From assembly GCA_003254885.1 (NCBI GenBank), contig QANT01009345.1, forward strand, positions 1 to 64,000: a stretch of DNA of 64,000 bases, in the 5' to 3' direction. The translations under genes were made by a program, and so were the position numbers. Under the pieces are notes generated by a model. That model was not told the DNA's origin. It did not search any database and saw only the letters and a program-made list of their open reading frames with translations. Source of the stretch: Purshia tridentata. Lineage: Eukaryota > Streptophyta > Magnoliopsida > Rosales > Rosaceae. This document shows, piece after piece, positions 40,416-53,400 of the stretch. The first letter of the stretch is position 1. Every line of letters begins with the position of its first letter.

Positions 40416-40423
40416 TATTTATA
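40416..40423 (-). promoter_or_regulatory. Probable TATA box of the carboxypeptidase gene
   Basis: Reads TATAAATA on the minus strand, 113 bases before the ATG at 40303. Sequence and distance fit well. Confidence 0.5.
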
Positions 40424-43400
40424 ATCATTGGGGATTACAACCGCATCCACTAACCCATACGAGGAAGGACAGATATGAAATGAATAAAATGTAGATTATT
40501 GAAATGTGTATGGGGTTGACAATCATGTGGCATTGGCATCTGACGTGTATTTAGGCACGTCAGCTCAGCTAGATTCTAGGCTATTCATGCATGAGTGACT
40601 GAGTGGTACCTCCATTTTTTTAGAGTGGGTTGGTGATGCATGCAGATGAACAGAGTGGACGACTATTTAGCTTTAGTACAATTTTTTCTAATGGGATATA
40701 TCTATAATTTAGAAACATGGTGCTTACTTCTGTCTCATCCCACATTAAAAAAAAATTGACAAGAAGCAGAGAGACTTAAACTTTTAAATATCGTAAAGCA
40801 TACCTAACAGGTATTGATACCGGGTATTTAACCCACTCACATTTTTGTTTACACAGAAAAACGTTAGGAATCGACCACTTTTTTGCCCGTACATATGTTT
40901 TGGTACAAAAAAAATTACCGGTACACTAGGACAATTCTATAATGTAAGGTTTATAATGTCTGATGTGGACTTTAATATTCTCAAATAATAACATTATCTT
41001 TTATCAGCATGCATCTATGGCTTGATATATGAAGTTCGGTAAAGTAAAATTGGCTCATTCCTCTTAAACTTAAATTAATCAAGTCATTATGAAAAATCAG
41101 GTGTTCCACGCCAACCAGCATAACACATCCAAGAGCACAAAGGAAAAAACGATCCAGTGAAGTCAACATATAAAACATTTGTTTTCCCCTAATAGCATCA
41201 TTTTTACTACAGTTAATGGTATATGTTGGAACAGTTGGATACAATTGCATATTTTCTGAAATATTATCAACAGGAGTAGACCATATATGGGAGTTAATTA
41301 GTTTGTGCAGTATGTATTCTGAAAAATCGACTAATGGGGACATTATTTTGGTGTCAAATCTACTGTTTCAGAGTCTAAAAACGACTATTGGGTACATGAT
41401 CGATCATCTTCATGATTGAAAGAGATAAACCAGAACAGAGCTCGTGGAAATCTCTTGGTGCATATCAGATAGACCATGTTAGTTGTTCTTGCTAGTCAAT
41501 GATTATATCACAAAGTAGAAAAGACAAGGTGGTATATATTCCAAATTGGTGGTGTTCTCTAAAATAGACAGAAAAAGTTGTCAGTTCTGCTACCTCTCGA
41601 GAATCTCATCATCACAAAGTAGAAAAGATGGGAGTTTTGTGGCGAACCTTGTGCGTAATGACTCTTGAATCTGATATTGAAGCCAAAGTGGTCATGAAAG
41701 GAATGAAAGAAACAACCAATTAAGTTAGTGGTTGAACAATGACTTGGATTCCAACTTTGTTAATTAGTTGAAAAATGAGAGGGAAATCGTCTCTTAATTA
41801 TTCTTTTTTGCAATCTAATTAGGCCACCCATACTTGCAAACTTCTTCATCATCTGTTTGATCAGATATAACAATTTTCATATCTCAAATTGCTAGTTTTC
41901 AGGGTTCATTCACAGTAAGATTCGAAACGTCAGTTTATTTTTGCTACACATGTAAAATGAGTCATGACAGAAGATAAGTACGGTAACACAATTTTATCTA
42001 AAAGCAATATTCCCAGTTCCCACTCCCACTCCCACCTATGCGTCATCTTTTTGAAATTTGGAACCAGAAGATATATATAACCCCAAAAAATGATTTGCCT
42101 CATGCACGATCATCTACCTCAACTTATATAATTTGTATTGGCCAATAGATGTCCCCCTACTTCTTTAGGAAATTGTTTTCTTCATCCCTTTCTTTGTGTT
42201 CCATTGCTATTAAGCGGGACTTTAGTCAATGCAGAAAGAGATAAGTGCAAATTAGTGTTATAAAGTATTATATATATATGCTCATCAATTAGGATTTAAC
42301 TCATCACCATTCAACTAGTATAAATTTCAAGTAGCATGCATTCAGTGTATATAATATGTATCATGTATGCATTCCGTGCTTGTATTCAGTGCTGCAACCA
42401 ATATGCACAACAATGAAGATCAGACACGTTTTCATAAATAGATCAAGTTCCTCATACTTTACGTGTAGCTCTTTTTCACCAAGTGATCAGAAAATTCTGA
42501 AAGGCTCGAGCTTCCCATGTCTAATCCTGTTAGGTAACAAGCGATAAACATCAGCAGATCAAAGTTGAGATAAAGCGCACTAATTACTGATAATAAGCTA
42601 CAGGGTTTGACATCAACTTTACAAATTATGAAAGTTGGAGTCAAATTTAACCCACTACAATCCACAAGTGAGAAGACAACACAATTCCCATTACACATTA
42701 ATTCAAAGTGATATATATGCACATCATACATATGCCATTTAAACATTATGCTTCTAAAACTAGAGAAAACCTGTTTCTATTGACTTTGTTGTCAGCATGT
42801 GATAAATATATGTTCAGTTAGTATTAAGTCATGCCTAGTTTCCTCAATGGTAAACCAGCAAGACAAATTTATGATAAAATAGCAGGTAGATACTTTCCAC
42901 CTCCAATGACTAGGATAATGTAAACCTGTGTAGGCTATTAGAACTTTACAATCCAATTATCATACTGCTTCTACACTCTAGAGAGGCCGGCTATTGGTTT
43001 TTGGAGCCGTATTTCTTGCTTATTTCACCCCTTCTCTTTAGTTCCAGTCAAACAGTACAAGAACTAATAGCACACTATTTTTTTAGGTAAAATTCATGAC
43101 AATTAAACGAGACTTTTATATATAAGCACATAGGCCTGATGCATAAAGTACATTACATGATTCAAAAAGAAATAACAAAATAAGTGCTTAGGCTACTCAT
43201 ATGTAGCAACATGGAAACCAAATCTTCGTCTATTGCCTTGCGTTACATGCTTGTAGAGAAGAAACCATCAAACCTCATTGGTTGGAGGGAAAAAAGAAAA
43301 CGCCATGTTGCTTAGATTTTAAACATATTTAGAATCTTTCTTACCCTTAAAAAATTATGTCACCAAGCACCATGGACAATTAAATCTCTGTTTAGAGGGC

Positions 43401-44731
43401 TATGACTGTCCATATCTTTGTTCATCCAGAAGCTAATTTAGCTAACTACATGTTAGAAGGGATGAAGGGGTGTAGTTGAATTTTTTATAGCTAGCTTTTT
43501 CCCACATGATACATCAAGTATACAAAAAAGAACTTATATCTCAAACACAGAAGTAAACATATGGTTGAACCTGAAAAAATAAACCGTGTTCAAGCCATAC
43601 ATCTAAATAAACTAGTGTGTGTTGCCCCATATTTTTGCTACAAAAACCTAATATTAATGGGAGGCTTTGTTGTTCTTTTATATTTTGGGTGTTATAGTAT
43701 TATGGAGCACCAAGGGGACAGCATTATATGGGGTATACTGTGCATAAAGTTCTCCATTGACCAGACTTTGGATTCTGATAAGCCTCCCCTCCCAGCGCAT
43801 GTCATGCTTGCTTACATAATTTTTTTTTTTTTCTAGAACATGTGAATGGACCTATTACATAAAACAAACAAGGTCTTCCATTACCTTCCTTTTGGTTGGT
43901 ATGAGAGTTATCCACTGCATGATAATCCAGGGATTTTATAAGAGATGGTTCTGAGTGATCTACTGCCATGATTATCTTGGTGCCTGCAATAAAGTGACAT
44001 CCAATTCACTGAAACATTAATTACATTTGGATTGCATGGACCCTTTATTACTTTTCTCCTATCTCATCTAGTATTCCACAGTGATTAGGAAGAAAATGTT
44101 CAGCAGATAGTAAAGGCCACACCAGTCTTACTTTTTGGCATCTAGTCAAGCATGCTAAAAGCATTCTCATGGTCTAAGTTCAGTAAGTATTTTTTTTCTC
44201 TCATTGTTTACTTTATTCCCATTTTGAATACCACTATTATTGCCTTAGTGGAACCACTATCAGACTTCCTCCAATAAGACGTAAGGTACTTCTTTGAACT
44301 ATGCGCTTTTTCTTTACCTACCTTTGTCTTTCTTCCTCCCTTTTCCCAGTTCCAAATTTGCTCCAATAATTCTCTTTTCTTTTTCCAGATAAGAGGTTTT
44401 CACATAGGGGTGTTCTCTTTTCTTCTTTATGTGATTAATGAATGAAGCTGCACAAGCAAAGTGCAATCTTAACTACTCCATATTACATATTATTCGTTAT
44501 AATGTTTCTAGCTCCCTACACCTCTTACATGAATTTCAACCTAACAGAATAAATATATAGAAAAGCACCATTCGGTTACAAGATCATTTGCAAGAAAAGC
44601 CAATTATGTTTGAAGATGGCAGATCATACTTAAATTTAAATAGGGCAGAGATCTTCCATTGGGGAACTATACCAAACTTAAGTTTTATAGGTCCTGTGTT
44701 TTTTAAATTAAAAACGACAGCATTCGGGTAC
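40424..44731. other. Intergenic between carboxypeptidase gene and solo LTR
   Basis: Some 4.3 kb, AT-rich, with no supported gene. Open frames here (for example 40981-41343 minus and 43561-43836 plus) have random composition and no family resemblance. The phrase tcacaaagtagaaaag occurs twice about 104 bases apart near 41508 and 41612. No other structure is seen. Confidence 0.4.
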
Positions 44732-45244
44732 TGTTGATACTAAAATTCTCGTTTGACCTAATTTTAACAACCAACAATGAATCAATCAGCTAAAGCCTTC
44801 CACTCGACTGTCGCGCCTCCTTCCAAGTTTTTCCTCTTCGAATTGTTGAGATTTTCCCGAGGGGTGTATCTGCAATGACACTCCGATGCTAAAATGAGTA
44901 AAAATTTAATATGCTTTTCAGTGTTTTCTTTTTTCTTAGTTTCGATCTCCCCCTTGCATGGAGGCACATTATAGAAAAATAATTTTTCCGTTACTTCCTA
45001 CCTTCGCGTCATTTCTTTCCGTTATTCCTCTTTAATGTATTTAATCGTTGAAGCCTTCATTTTGGTGCGTGGGTAATTAAAAATAGGAATAACGAGCTGT
45101 TTTGTTTAATGATATTCCCGTTTTCTTTTGGACCTCAGCCTATTTTGGCCTTTTGGGCTTCGTTTCTTATTTTGACCTTTCTTTGGGCTGGGCCTGGTTG
45201 TATCTTGATCTTGGGCTCGAGCCCAGATAATTTCGTCGCCCACA
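44732..45244 (-). mobile_element. Solo LTR (fossil) with perfect 5-bp target-site repeat
   Basis: On the minus strand the 513-bp element begins TGTGGGCGACGAAATTATC and ends ACTAAAATTC-type sequence closing in GTATCAACA, giving TG...CA termini. The target repeat ggtac flanks it exactly (44727-44731 and 45245-45249). There is no internal region and no second LTR, so it is a whole solo LTR formed by LTR-LTR recombination. Its 3' half matches the partial LTR at 10975-11259. The intact target repeat suggests it is not very old. It ends 378 bases before the esterase-like ATG. Confidence 0.9.
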
Positions 45245-45622
45245 GGTACCCTACAATTTTTAGTCTACTGGGAACCTGTAGCTACGCAGCGGTCCGGCAG
45301 CCTAGAGGCCAACCTATAAGAAATGTACCAACATGCTCCAACCACTAAAAGATTCTTCAGCTTATTTCTTTAGATCCCTTTTGTCATGTGCTTCTCTATT
45401 CACTATTAGCATGTGGTCCTATCACTTCTATTCTATGTACATTAGTATTATACTTGACATTAGTAAAATAATCTTTTTATTGAAGGAGTTCAATTTTCAA
45501 TTAAAAAAAATAAAAAAGCATCCGAGTCACAAACCTGGTTGAACCGAGTCAACACAGCTCGAATAAATAAACATCAACACAGCGTGGAGAGCAAAAGGAG
45601 CCAATAGTCATCATTCATCAAA

Positions 45623-46618
45623 ATGCCCAATAACCCACTTCCAAGAATGAAGGAAGAAGAAAAGCTCAACACCCAAACCCAAACTTGGCTTCACTATTGG
45701 GGCAACACCCCAGAGGAAGACTACTACAATCTCCAAGGCATCAAAGCCTCTAAATCCTTCTACACCTCACCCAGAGGCCTCAAGCTCTTCACCAGGCAAT
45801 GGCTTCCCCTCTGCCCTCCACGTGGCCTCATCTTCATGGTCCACGGCTACGGCAACGACATCAGCTGGACCTTCCAAGCCACTCCCATCTTCCTTGCCCA
45901 AAAGGGTTTCGCCTGCTTCGCTCTTGACCTCGAAGCCCATGGCCAATCCCACGGCCTCAGGGCCTTTGTTCCCGATGTCAGTCTCGTGGTCCAAGATTGC
46001 CTCTCATTCTTCAACCTCATCAAACAAAACCCCCAATTTCAAAGCCATCCCTCTTTTCTCTACGGCGAGTCCATGGGCGGCGCCATCTGCCTTCTGATCC
46101 ACTTGGCCGAGCCGGAAGCGTTTCAGGGAGCGATTCTGGTCGCACCCATGTGTAAAATCTCCGATAATGTGAAACCCAAATGGCCAATTCCGCAAATTCT
46201 CACATTCGTGGCCAAATTCTTGCCCAGCTTGGCGATTGTGCCGACCGCCGACCTCATGTACAAGTCGGTGAAGGTGGAGGAGAAGAAGATCATAGCGAAT
46301 ATGAATCCAATGAGGTACAGAGGAAAGCCAAGGTTGGGCACGGTCCTGGAGTTGCTGAAAGTCACTGAGTATGTGAGTCAAAGACTCTGCGATGTGGGTC
46401 TTCCGTTTATCGTATTGCATGGGAGTGCTGATGTTGTGACGGATCCGAATGTGAGCAGAACATTGTATGAAGAGGCCAAGAGTGAGGATAAGACGATCAA
46501 GATTTATGAGGGGATGATGCATTCCTTGCTATTTGGAGAGACTGATGAAAATGTAGATGTTGTTCGTAATGATATACTTTCTTGGTTAAATGATAGGTGC
46601 AAAGGAAGAGCTGAATGA
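45623..46618 (+). CDS. Caffeoylshikimate esterase / monoacylglycerol lipase-like alpha/beta hydrolase
   Basis: Intronless, 331 residues, close to the usual 320-350 for this plant serine hydrolase family. Oxyanion-hole HG occurs in MVHGYGND (74-75), nucleophile S150 in GESMGG, D270 in HGSADVVTDP and H300 in MMHSLLFGE. A lipase/acyltransferase-like HGQSHG lies at 106-111. The N-terminal EEDYYNLQGIKASKSFY segment is typical of CSE/MAGL proteins. CSE hydrolyses caffeoyl shikimate to caffeate in lignin synthesis, while MAGL members hydrolyse monoacylglycerols. The sequence seems more like the broader MAGL branch than Arabidopsis CSE itself, so the substrate is uncertain. No signal peptide is seen; cytosolic or membrane-associated action is likely. 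The TIR-free upstream region is dominated by a solo LTR ending 378 bases before the ATG. Confidence 0.9.
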   Translation: MPNNPLPRMKEEEKLNTQTQTWLHYWGNTPEEDYYNLQGIKASKSFYTSPRGLKLFTRQWLPLCPPRGLIFMVHGYGNDISWTFQATPIFLAQKGFACFALDLEAHGQSHGLRAFVPDVSLVVQDCLSFFNLIKQNPQFQSHPSFLYGESMGGAICLLIHLAEPEAFQGAILVAPMCKISDNVKPKWPIPQILTFVAKFLPSLAIVPTADLMYKSVKVEEKKIIANMNPMRYRGKPRLGTVLELLKVTEYVSQRLCDVGLPFIVLHGSADVVTDPNVSRTLYEEAKSEDKTIKIYEGMMHSLLFGETDENVDVVRNDILSWLNDRCKGRAE

Positions 46619-47489
46619 TATTTATACTTATTCAAATGGTTCATACTTTGATAGATGATTATATATTTATCGATTGTAATGTAGAAATTCATCAAATGTT
46701 GATGTCCATCCAAGTTGATGTTATATGTATGAGCGTGTTTAATTCGAATACTGAATGAAATGAAAGCTTTCTCATTTCCAGGGTCGTTCACACATCATGC
46801 TTTGTCACCTGAATTTCATTCAAAATCTGACCTTATTCATCTTTATCTTACATTGTCATGGACAAATATGTCAGTCTTAAAACATCTACATTTAAACAGA
46901 ATAATAATACCTCGTTTACAAATTTCCGGTTTCACCACCAAATCAACATCACATTGGAGCCAACTATTAGCTGGAAACAAAGACGCACAGAGCATAATAA
47001 ACCTTGCTTTAATCATGAAAATGAACTCGCCAACAGAACGTGACAAGCCAATTTACAACCAAACATGTGATCTCTATTTCATAACAGCAAACAAGCTAGT
47101 CGAGAAAAAGAGACGGGAAAACACCCTCTCTCTTAACATTTACAATTAGAAAGAAAAACACAAATCTTCACTGAACTTCATATCTTTAATTGCTTTAGAC
47201 TACCTACTCCACATCCTATACAGTATGATGGAGAGAAAAGAGTACAGGGAAAGAATAGAAATTGCTGGAGAACAAATTTTGGGAAGAAAAAATTGATCAT
47301 GTGATTCTATACAGACTATTAACATAATCTTCCAGTTGATAGAGCCCCATGCTACTCCTTTTTTTTGATCTATTGTCAGATAATCTTCAAGTATCATTCC
47401 TGCTGTGCTGCCAAATACCAAAAACAAACCTATTGACAATACCTATTGTTAGCAAAACAAAATCTGCTCAACCTATTAAAACTCTCTAG
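46619..47489. other. Convergent intergenic, esterase-like / SNF2
   Basis: Contains the two 3' flanks of tail-to-tail genes. The open frame at 46760-47149 has no recognisable product and probably lies in the 3' flank. No independent gene is supported. Confidence 0.45.
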
Positions 47490-50400
47490 TCACATCATAA
47501 ACAGGTACTTCAGATCCTCTACTGTAAGGCGAGTCTGACGACCACCAGTTTCATCCTCTCCAAACGCAGATGCAACCATCTCTCTCTTCTTTTGCTGCCC
47601 AAAACACCATATAAATTATCAGAATAGCGGGACGGGATTATGCATAATAAATTTATCAGCCTAGTAAAACTTATACAGGTTAATGCAAAGCGTTCATCTC
47701 TTCTCCTACGGCAGTCTTAAAAATATCAACAAGACAACAACAATGGAAGGAAGACTTATGTAAACTGCTCTACAGTATACCAGGTGGGGACTAGAGAAAA
47801 ACTAGGTTCAAATATATTATGCTCCAAAAAGATCAAGTCAAATATATTTTCCTTTGTCCACCCAGTTATCCTGACAAGCCAATTTGTCAATGCCATGATG
47901 ATGTACCCACCATTACAGATATGCAGAAAAACATACTAACTCCAGGTCTTCACAACAAAAGGTAAACCAACTAACCAAGTTATTTTCCCTAATGCCACTG
48001 TTGCAGTACACAAGAAACTTCAGTTAAATTAAAAGCAAGTGTTAGCTAGTACATGACTCCATATGAAAGTGTACAACTTGCACCTAAAGTAATCGTTGGT
48101 ATAACAAATACATGCATGACGATACTAATGTAAATGCTCCAGTTTTTATTCTCACTTGTCATAAATTTGAACAAGATTACAGCATTTAACCAACAACTCC
48201 AGCGATAAAACCAAATATCTCCAGACAACCACCAAGTGTAACTTTGTAATATTAAATCTTGGACTGTAGTGATTAAAAAGTAAACTATAAACAAGCGAGA
48301 AAATTACAAAAGAATGCAAGCACAATACCTGAAGGGCTAAAATACGATCTTCAACAGTATCTCTCACAGTCAACCGTAAAACTGTAACAGGACGAGTCTG
48401 TCCAATACGATGTGCTCTGTCAATTGCTTGATCTTCAGTGGTAGGATTCCACCACAGGTCCAAAAGAAGAACATGGCAAGCTGCAACCATGTTGAGACCA
48501 AGACTAGCTGCTTTCAAAGACATAATCATAACCGACACCTACAAGAAACAGTGTCAAAATTAAATTTGAAATATAATAGTTCCACAATATAAATTTGATA
48601 AATGATATCAAGATATCATGATTTCCACAAACCTCTGGAAGGGTGTTAAAATCCTTCACAGCTTTATCTCTGGCAACAACCGACATTGTTCCATCAAGTC
48701 TTCTGTACTCAATGGAAGAAGTTTTAAGACATTCTTCAAGCAAGTCCAGCATCCTTGTCCACTGAGAAAAGACTATTGCTTTTTCTCTAACTACCTTATT
48801 TGAATTCTTAGAACTTCTCTCCACTTCCAAGTTCTGTATATCAGTAACACCCTCAAGTGATTCAACTGCACCAATATCAGAAGAGTTTTCAGAACAGCTG
48901 GCATTTCCATCAACTCTATCCTTTAAGCAACTAATACCCGAAGTATAATCCCGCGGTTTACACATTGAGCACAGAACCTCAAGAGCAGCCTTAATCTTCG
49001 AAGAATTATACATGCGATCCTCATAGAAAGACTCTACTGCATCAAAAACTTCAGAACCAATGCTATCTGGATCAGGCTGGTCAGAAAGAGAACTGGTTAA
49101 AGTGGCTTTTGAAAACACTGAAGAAGTGTTGAGTCGAACTTTGCAATTTGTGTTGGGGCATTGGTTGTCATCACTGGTCAGGTGTTCACAAATGCATTGG
49201 CTACAGAAGACATGACCACATTCGGAAACAACAGCATCTTCAGGCGGATCCTTAATAAAAAACAAAAAAAAACAAAAAAAAGGGTGTCAAAACAATTAAA
49301 AAAGCCAAATCAATTTCTCAACCTGCCATAAGTCTAATTTGACAGTCAATGCATGAAGACGACTTCAAAGAGGATAAAATAAAAGGGATAAATCTAAAGC
49401 ATATCAAGCGATAAAGGGCAATACAAATGCACCTCAACTTCTATATACTTCATCACACAAACATGGGAATGATAACAAAGAAGAAAAAGGGTAATAAGCC
49501 CTATCCTCTTTATTGTCTTTCAGAACAATGCACCTATATAATTTATACAAATTTCATATCAATAAGATGCACCACGATAAGAAAACACTACCAGACTTAT
49601 TATGCAATGCAAGCACATCAAACTAAGTGGAAGAACATCTACATAGGCTATACCAACTATGCACATTAACAGTTGTGCAGCCAACGCCATCCAAACATTT
49701 CAGCAGCAGGAATGCACCCATTTAAGTGCACATCAAACCATTAGGTATACAACTTAAAATGAAAATTATGACCCCAAAAAAAAAAAAAGAAGCAAAAGTA
49801 AGCACTTACATTGCAAATGCCACATATTGCCAAAGAAGCTTCTAAACAGTTCTGAAGGTATAATTGTTTGTCACGAGGAAGTTTCTTTGCCTTCTCAACT
49901 GAAGATCTCCATAAAGAATGTGAATCATAACGTCTAACAAGAAGAGGGTGATCACAAGCTTGTCGAAGACGCAAAAGCATCAACAAAATGTTAACATAAT
50001 TTTGTTTGACAGTTCCAGCAGCTGCATATTCCTGACATGTCAACCATACATAATTGAGATAATAACCAAAGGCAATTAAACAAGGATGCCACACATAAAT
50101 CATAGAAACATACTCAGATGCAAAAAACTAAAAGCTCCCTTTCAAGAAAGAAGAGGGAACAATCACAACAAATAAGCAAGCAAATCCAATATCTAACTCC
50201 AAACTAACTTCCCCAGTAAAAAACATACTTCAAACTGAGCACGTGAATCAGCTTCTAGCCTGGAGTAGAAATCTCGTTCTTCCTTTGAAAATTCCACCCT
50301 TTTCAACTCTATAGATTTGGGAGGTAAAGTAATAATAGGTTCTCCATCAAGAAGTGTGCCTAAAGCAAATAATTACCATCAGATGGTCATAAACCAATGC

Positions 50401-53400
50401 AGATCAAATAGATGTTTACAATAAGAATGACAATAAGAATAAATTTACAGTCAAGAGTTCAGGAATATTATAGAATGTCTATAGTCATAAACAGTTCCTT
50501 TTTAATGTAAAGCAAGTTCTGAAAGAAAACATCGCATGAACTTCAAATTCACATCAGTAGCAGAAACTAAGGGTTTTTTCTCTTTCTGGAGAGACAAAAA
50601 CTAAGCTTATTAAATAATGATATATCCTTACTAGTAGTTTTCCAAAAGCACCAATAAACTACTAGAGTAAAATTATCAAAATAAGTACTAATTTTTTTTT
50701 ATTCAAGGAGAAATACACAACCAAGGAGCAGAACCTTCAGTTTGATCCTACCTTTTGTACGGCGTAACATAATTGTCTTCAGAACAGCTTGTAGTTTTCT
50801 GTACCCTTTCGCTGGGTTCTTATTAATTGGGACCTTAATTGTAGAACAAAATGACTTGTATACAGCATAAGGGTCATACTTGAGAAATCTGAAGTAGCTA
50901 TAAAGATCATCAATCGCATTCTGGATAGGAGTCCCTGATAAGCACCACCTACGTTTCGCACGAAGACCCCAACAGGCCCTAGCGACTTGAGTTCTGTGAT
51001 TCTTAATACTCTGGGCCTCATCCAGGACAACCCTAAACCATCCAACCTTAGCAAGAGGGCGAGCAACAGACTCGAGCACTGCACTGTCCAATCCCTTTTT
51101 ACCCTTTGAACTCTTGTTATCATATTTCCTTTTCTTACTGGACAAGAACCCCATATCGTACTCTTCTGACTTTCCTTTCTCTTCATCATCTTCATCAACG
51201 AGAGGCTGCTTTGGGACCTCCATGCTGACAATTGAATATGTAGTGAGGACAACATCATACTTAGCCAACTCACAAGGATCCCTTGTTCGGCTGCTTCCAT
51301 GGTAAACTAGCACCGAGAGATTGGCTTTTCCGGTTACCTTATTATGCAACTCATCAGCCCATTGCCGTAAGACACTTGTGGGACAAACAACAAGTGTTCC
51401 AGCAGCAGGCCTGCCCTTTGCTTGTATCAAAGGTTTCATGCTATTCTTTGGAGTTGCATTTGAGATAACTTCATAGGCATCAGCATCTTGCTTCCTTTCA
51501 CCAAACTCGGAAAGCATATCATCATCCTTGTCCAAATCAAGAGTTTCCAGCTCACACTTTTTTACATCTTGACAGGCTCCAAGAGATGAAGGCCTTTCCT
51601 TAAGTATAAGTGCAATTGTTGATATTGTTTTTCCCAATCCCTAGAAAATGAAGATATATAAACCCAAAAGAATATTAGGCACAAGTCCTTGACAGATAAA
51701 ATAGTGTTAGCACATTAAGACTGAATGGCATAGACCTGATCATCTGCAAGAATTCCTCCTGAACAATGCAAACTAGCTGTCTCCTTTTGAACCATCCATG
51801 CCAACGCAATTCTCTGTCCAGAACATGAGTTAAACTTAAAAGGACCCAATTCACAAACATGCATAAATGCACACAAAGCAGGGTATCCAAAACATAGCAT
51901 ATCAAGAACACAGCCATACAATAAAATGTAGGCATGAAGAAGTAGACTCCTTTACAAACCATTTAGTAAACCCAGTCACAATTTGAGAGAACACGTGCAA
52001 CTGGTAGTGCATTTACAAGCTTTCTGCATGTCTGTTGGAATACAATAGTATAACCATTTTCTTTACCTTGAAACATAGCAATAACCATTACAAGCACAAA
52101 CCTGTATCCAAGTTTATTTTAGGGGATTGTCACAGTACCAGAACATAGATACCTATCACACAAGATAACCATTTTCTTTAGCTTGAAACATAGCAATAAC
52201 CATTACAAGCACAAACCTGTATCCAAGTTTATTTTAGGAGATTGTCACAGTACCAGAACATGGATACCTATCACACAAGATCCCCAATGGGACCATCCTA
52301 TTGCCTTTTTGTAGGTGTTGCAAAATATATCAATGCTTTCATCGAATCCCAACCACAAAAGCCCACAAACTAATATCTTCAATTAAAGTTAAGTGGAAAA
52401 AAAAAGGGTAAAATTCAAAACCTGATGTCGCAAAAGAGGTACTGCTAAAAGTCCATCTGGTGGAATAGCTTCTGACTTGGGCTGTGCAAGATCCTGCAAT
52501 GCATCACAAAGTATGTCTCACCAAGGTTTCAGATCTCAAGTTTCGGTGATAGGCATATACACTATTTTTTTCACCAAGCATCCAACATGATACCACCAAA
52601 AATATGTTTAGCATATAAGAAGAAAAGTAAATGAATAATAATAATAATAATAAGAGCTTTTGAGCATTCCATAAAAATAGCATATCTCCAGAACTACTGA
52701 GGCAAGAAAATTCCAGACCAAAAGAGCTAACCTGCAATGCTACTCTCAAAATCAATTGCTCATCTCTTGCCTTGAATCTCATGCCCCCCACTCCTGCGTA
52801 ATGATCACTATGCGTCAATTGCTGTGATGTAACAAGGGTATTTCCAGGCACTGGAGATCGATTCAAGGGCACAGTATAACTAGTATTGCTAACCACTGGA
52901 GAGCGGCTTAAGGGTGCCGGATGACTGAAATCTTCAATAATGCATACATCAAAGTCATCTTCTGCAGGGGATTTGTCTGAGAAGTTGCTATGAATTGATT
53001 CGGGGCTGACTTTTGAAAGATGAAAACCCACACTCTTAGGTTGAGTGAGTATAGTCTCACATTTGTCCTTAATATAACCCTGATTCTTACTTGAAGTGAA
53101 TGGCTGAGCACCTGGAAAATAATGTTCTGAAGCATTTAAATTCACAGATCCACCATCAATGAGGGAGGTAGAACTTCCATTTATATTATCTCGAGAAAAG
53201 CAAGCCCTCTTAGATGCAAAAATCATGTCTTCTTTGCCATGAGTTGAGTTACCAAGATTCTGAGTTGATATACCAAAACCTGAAAGTTTCGAATTTTTGT
53301 CAAAAAAATTACCATCACCACTGTAAGAAGGCTTTCTACTGACAGCTTCATCCATGACTCGAAAAGAATGGCACATAACACTACTAGGTGCAGCCAAGTC

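Noticed and set aside
46760-47149. 129-codon plus-strand frame after the esterase-like gene
   Set aside because: Random composition in a convergent 3' flank, with an overlapping frame on the other strand; no motif.
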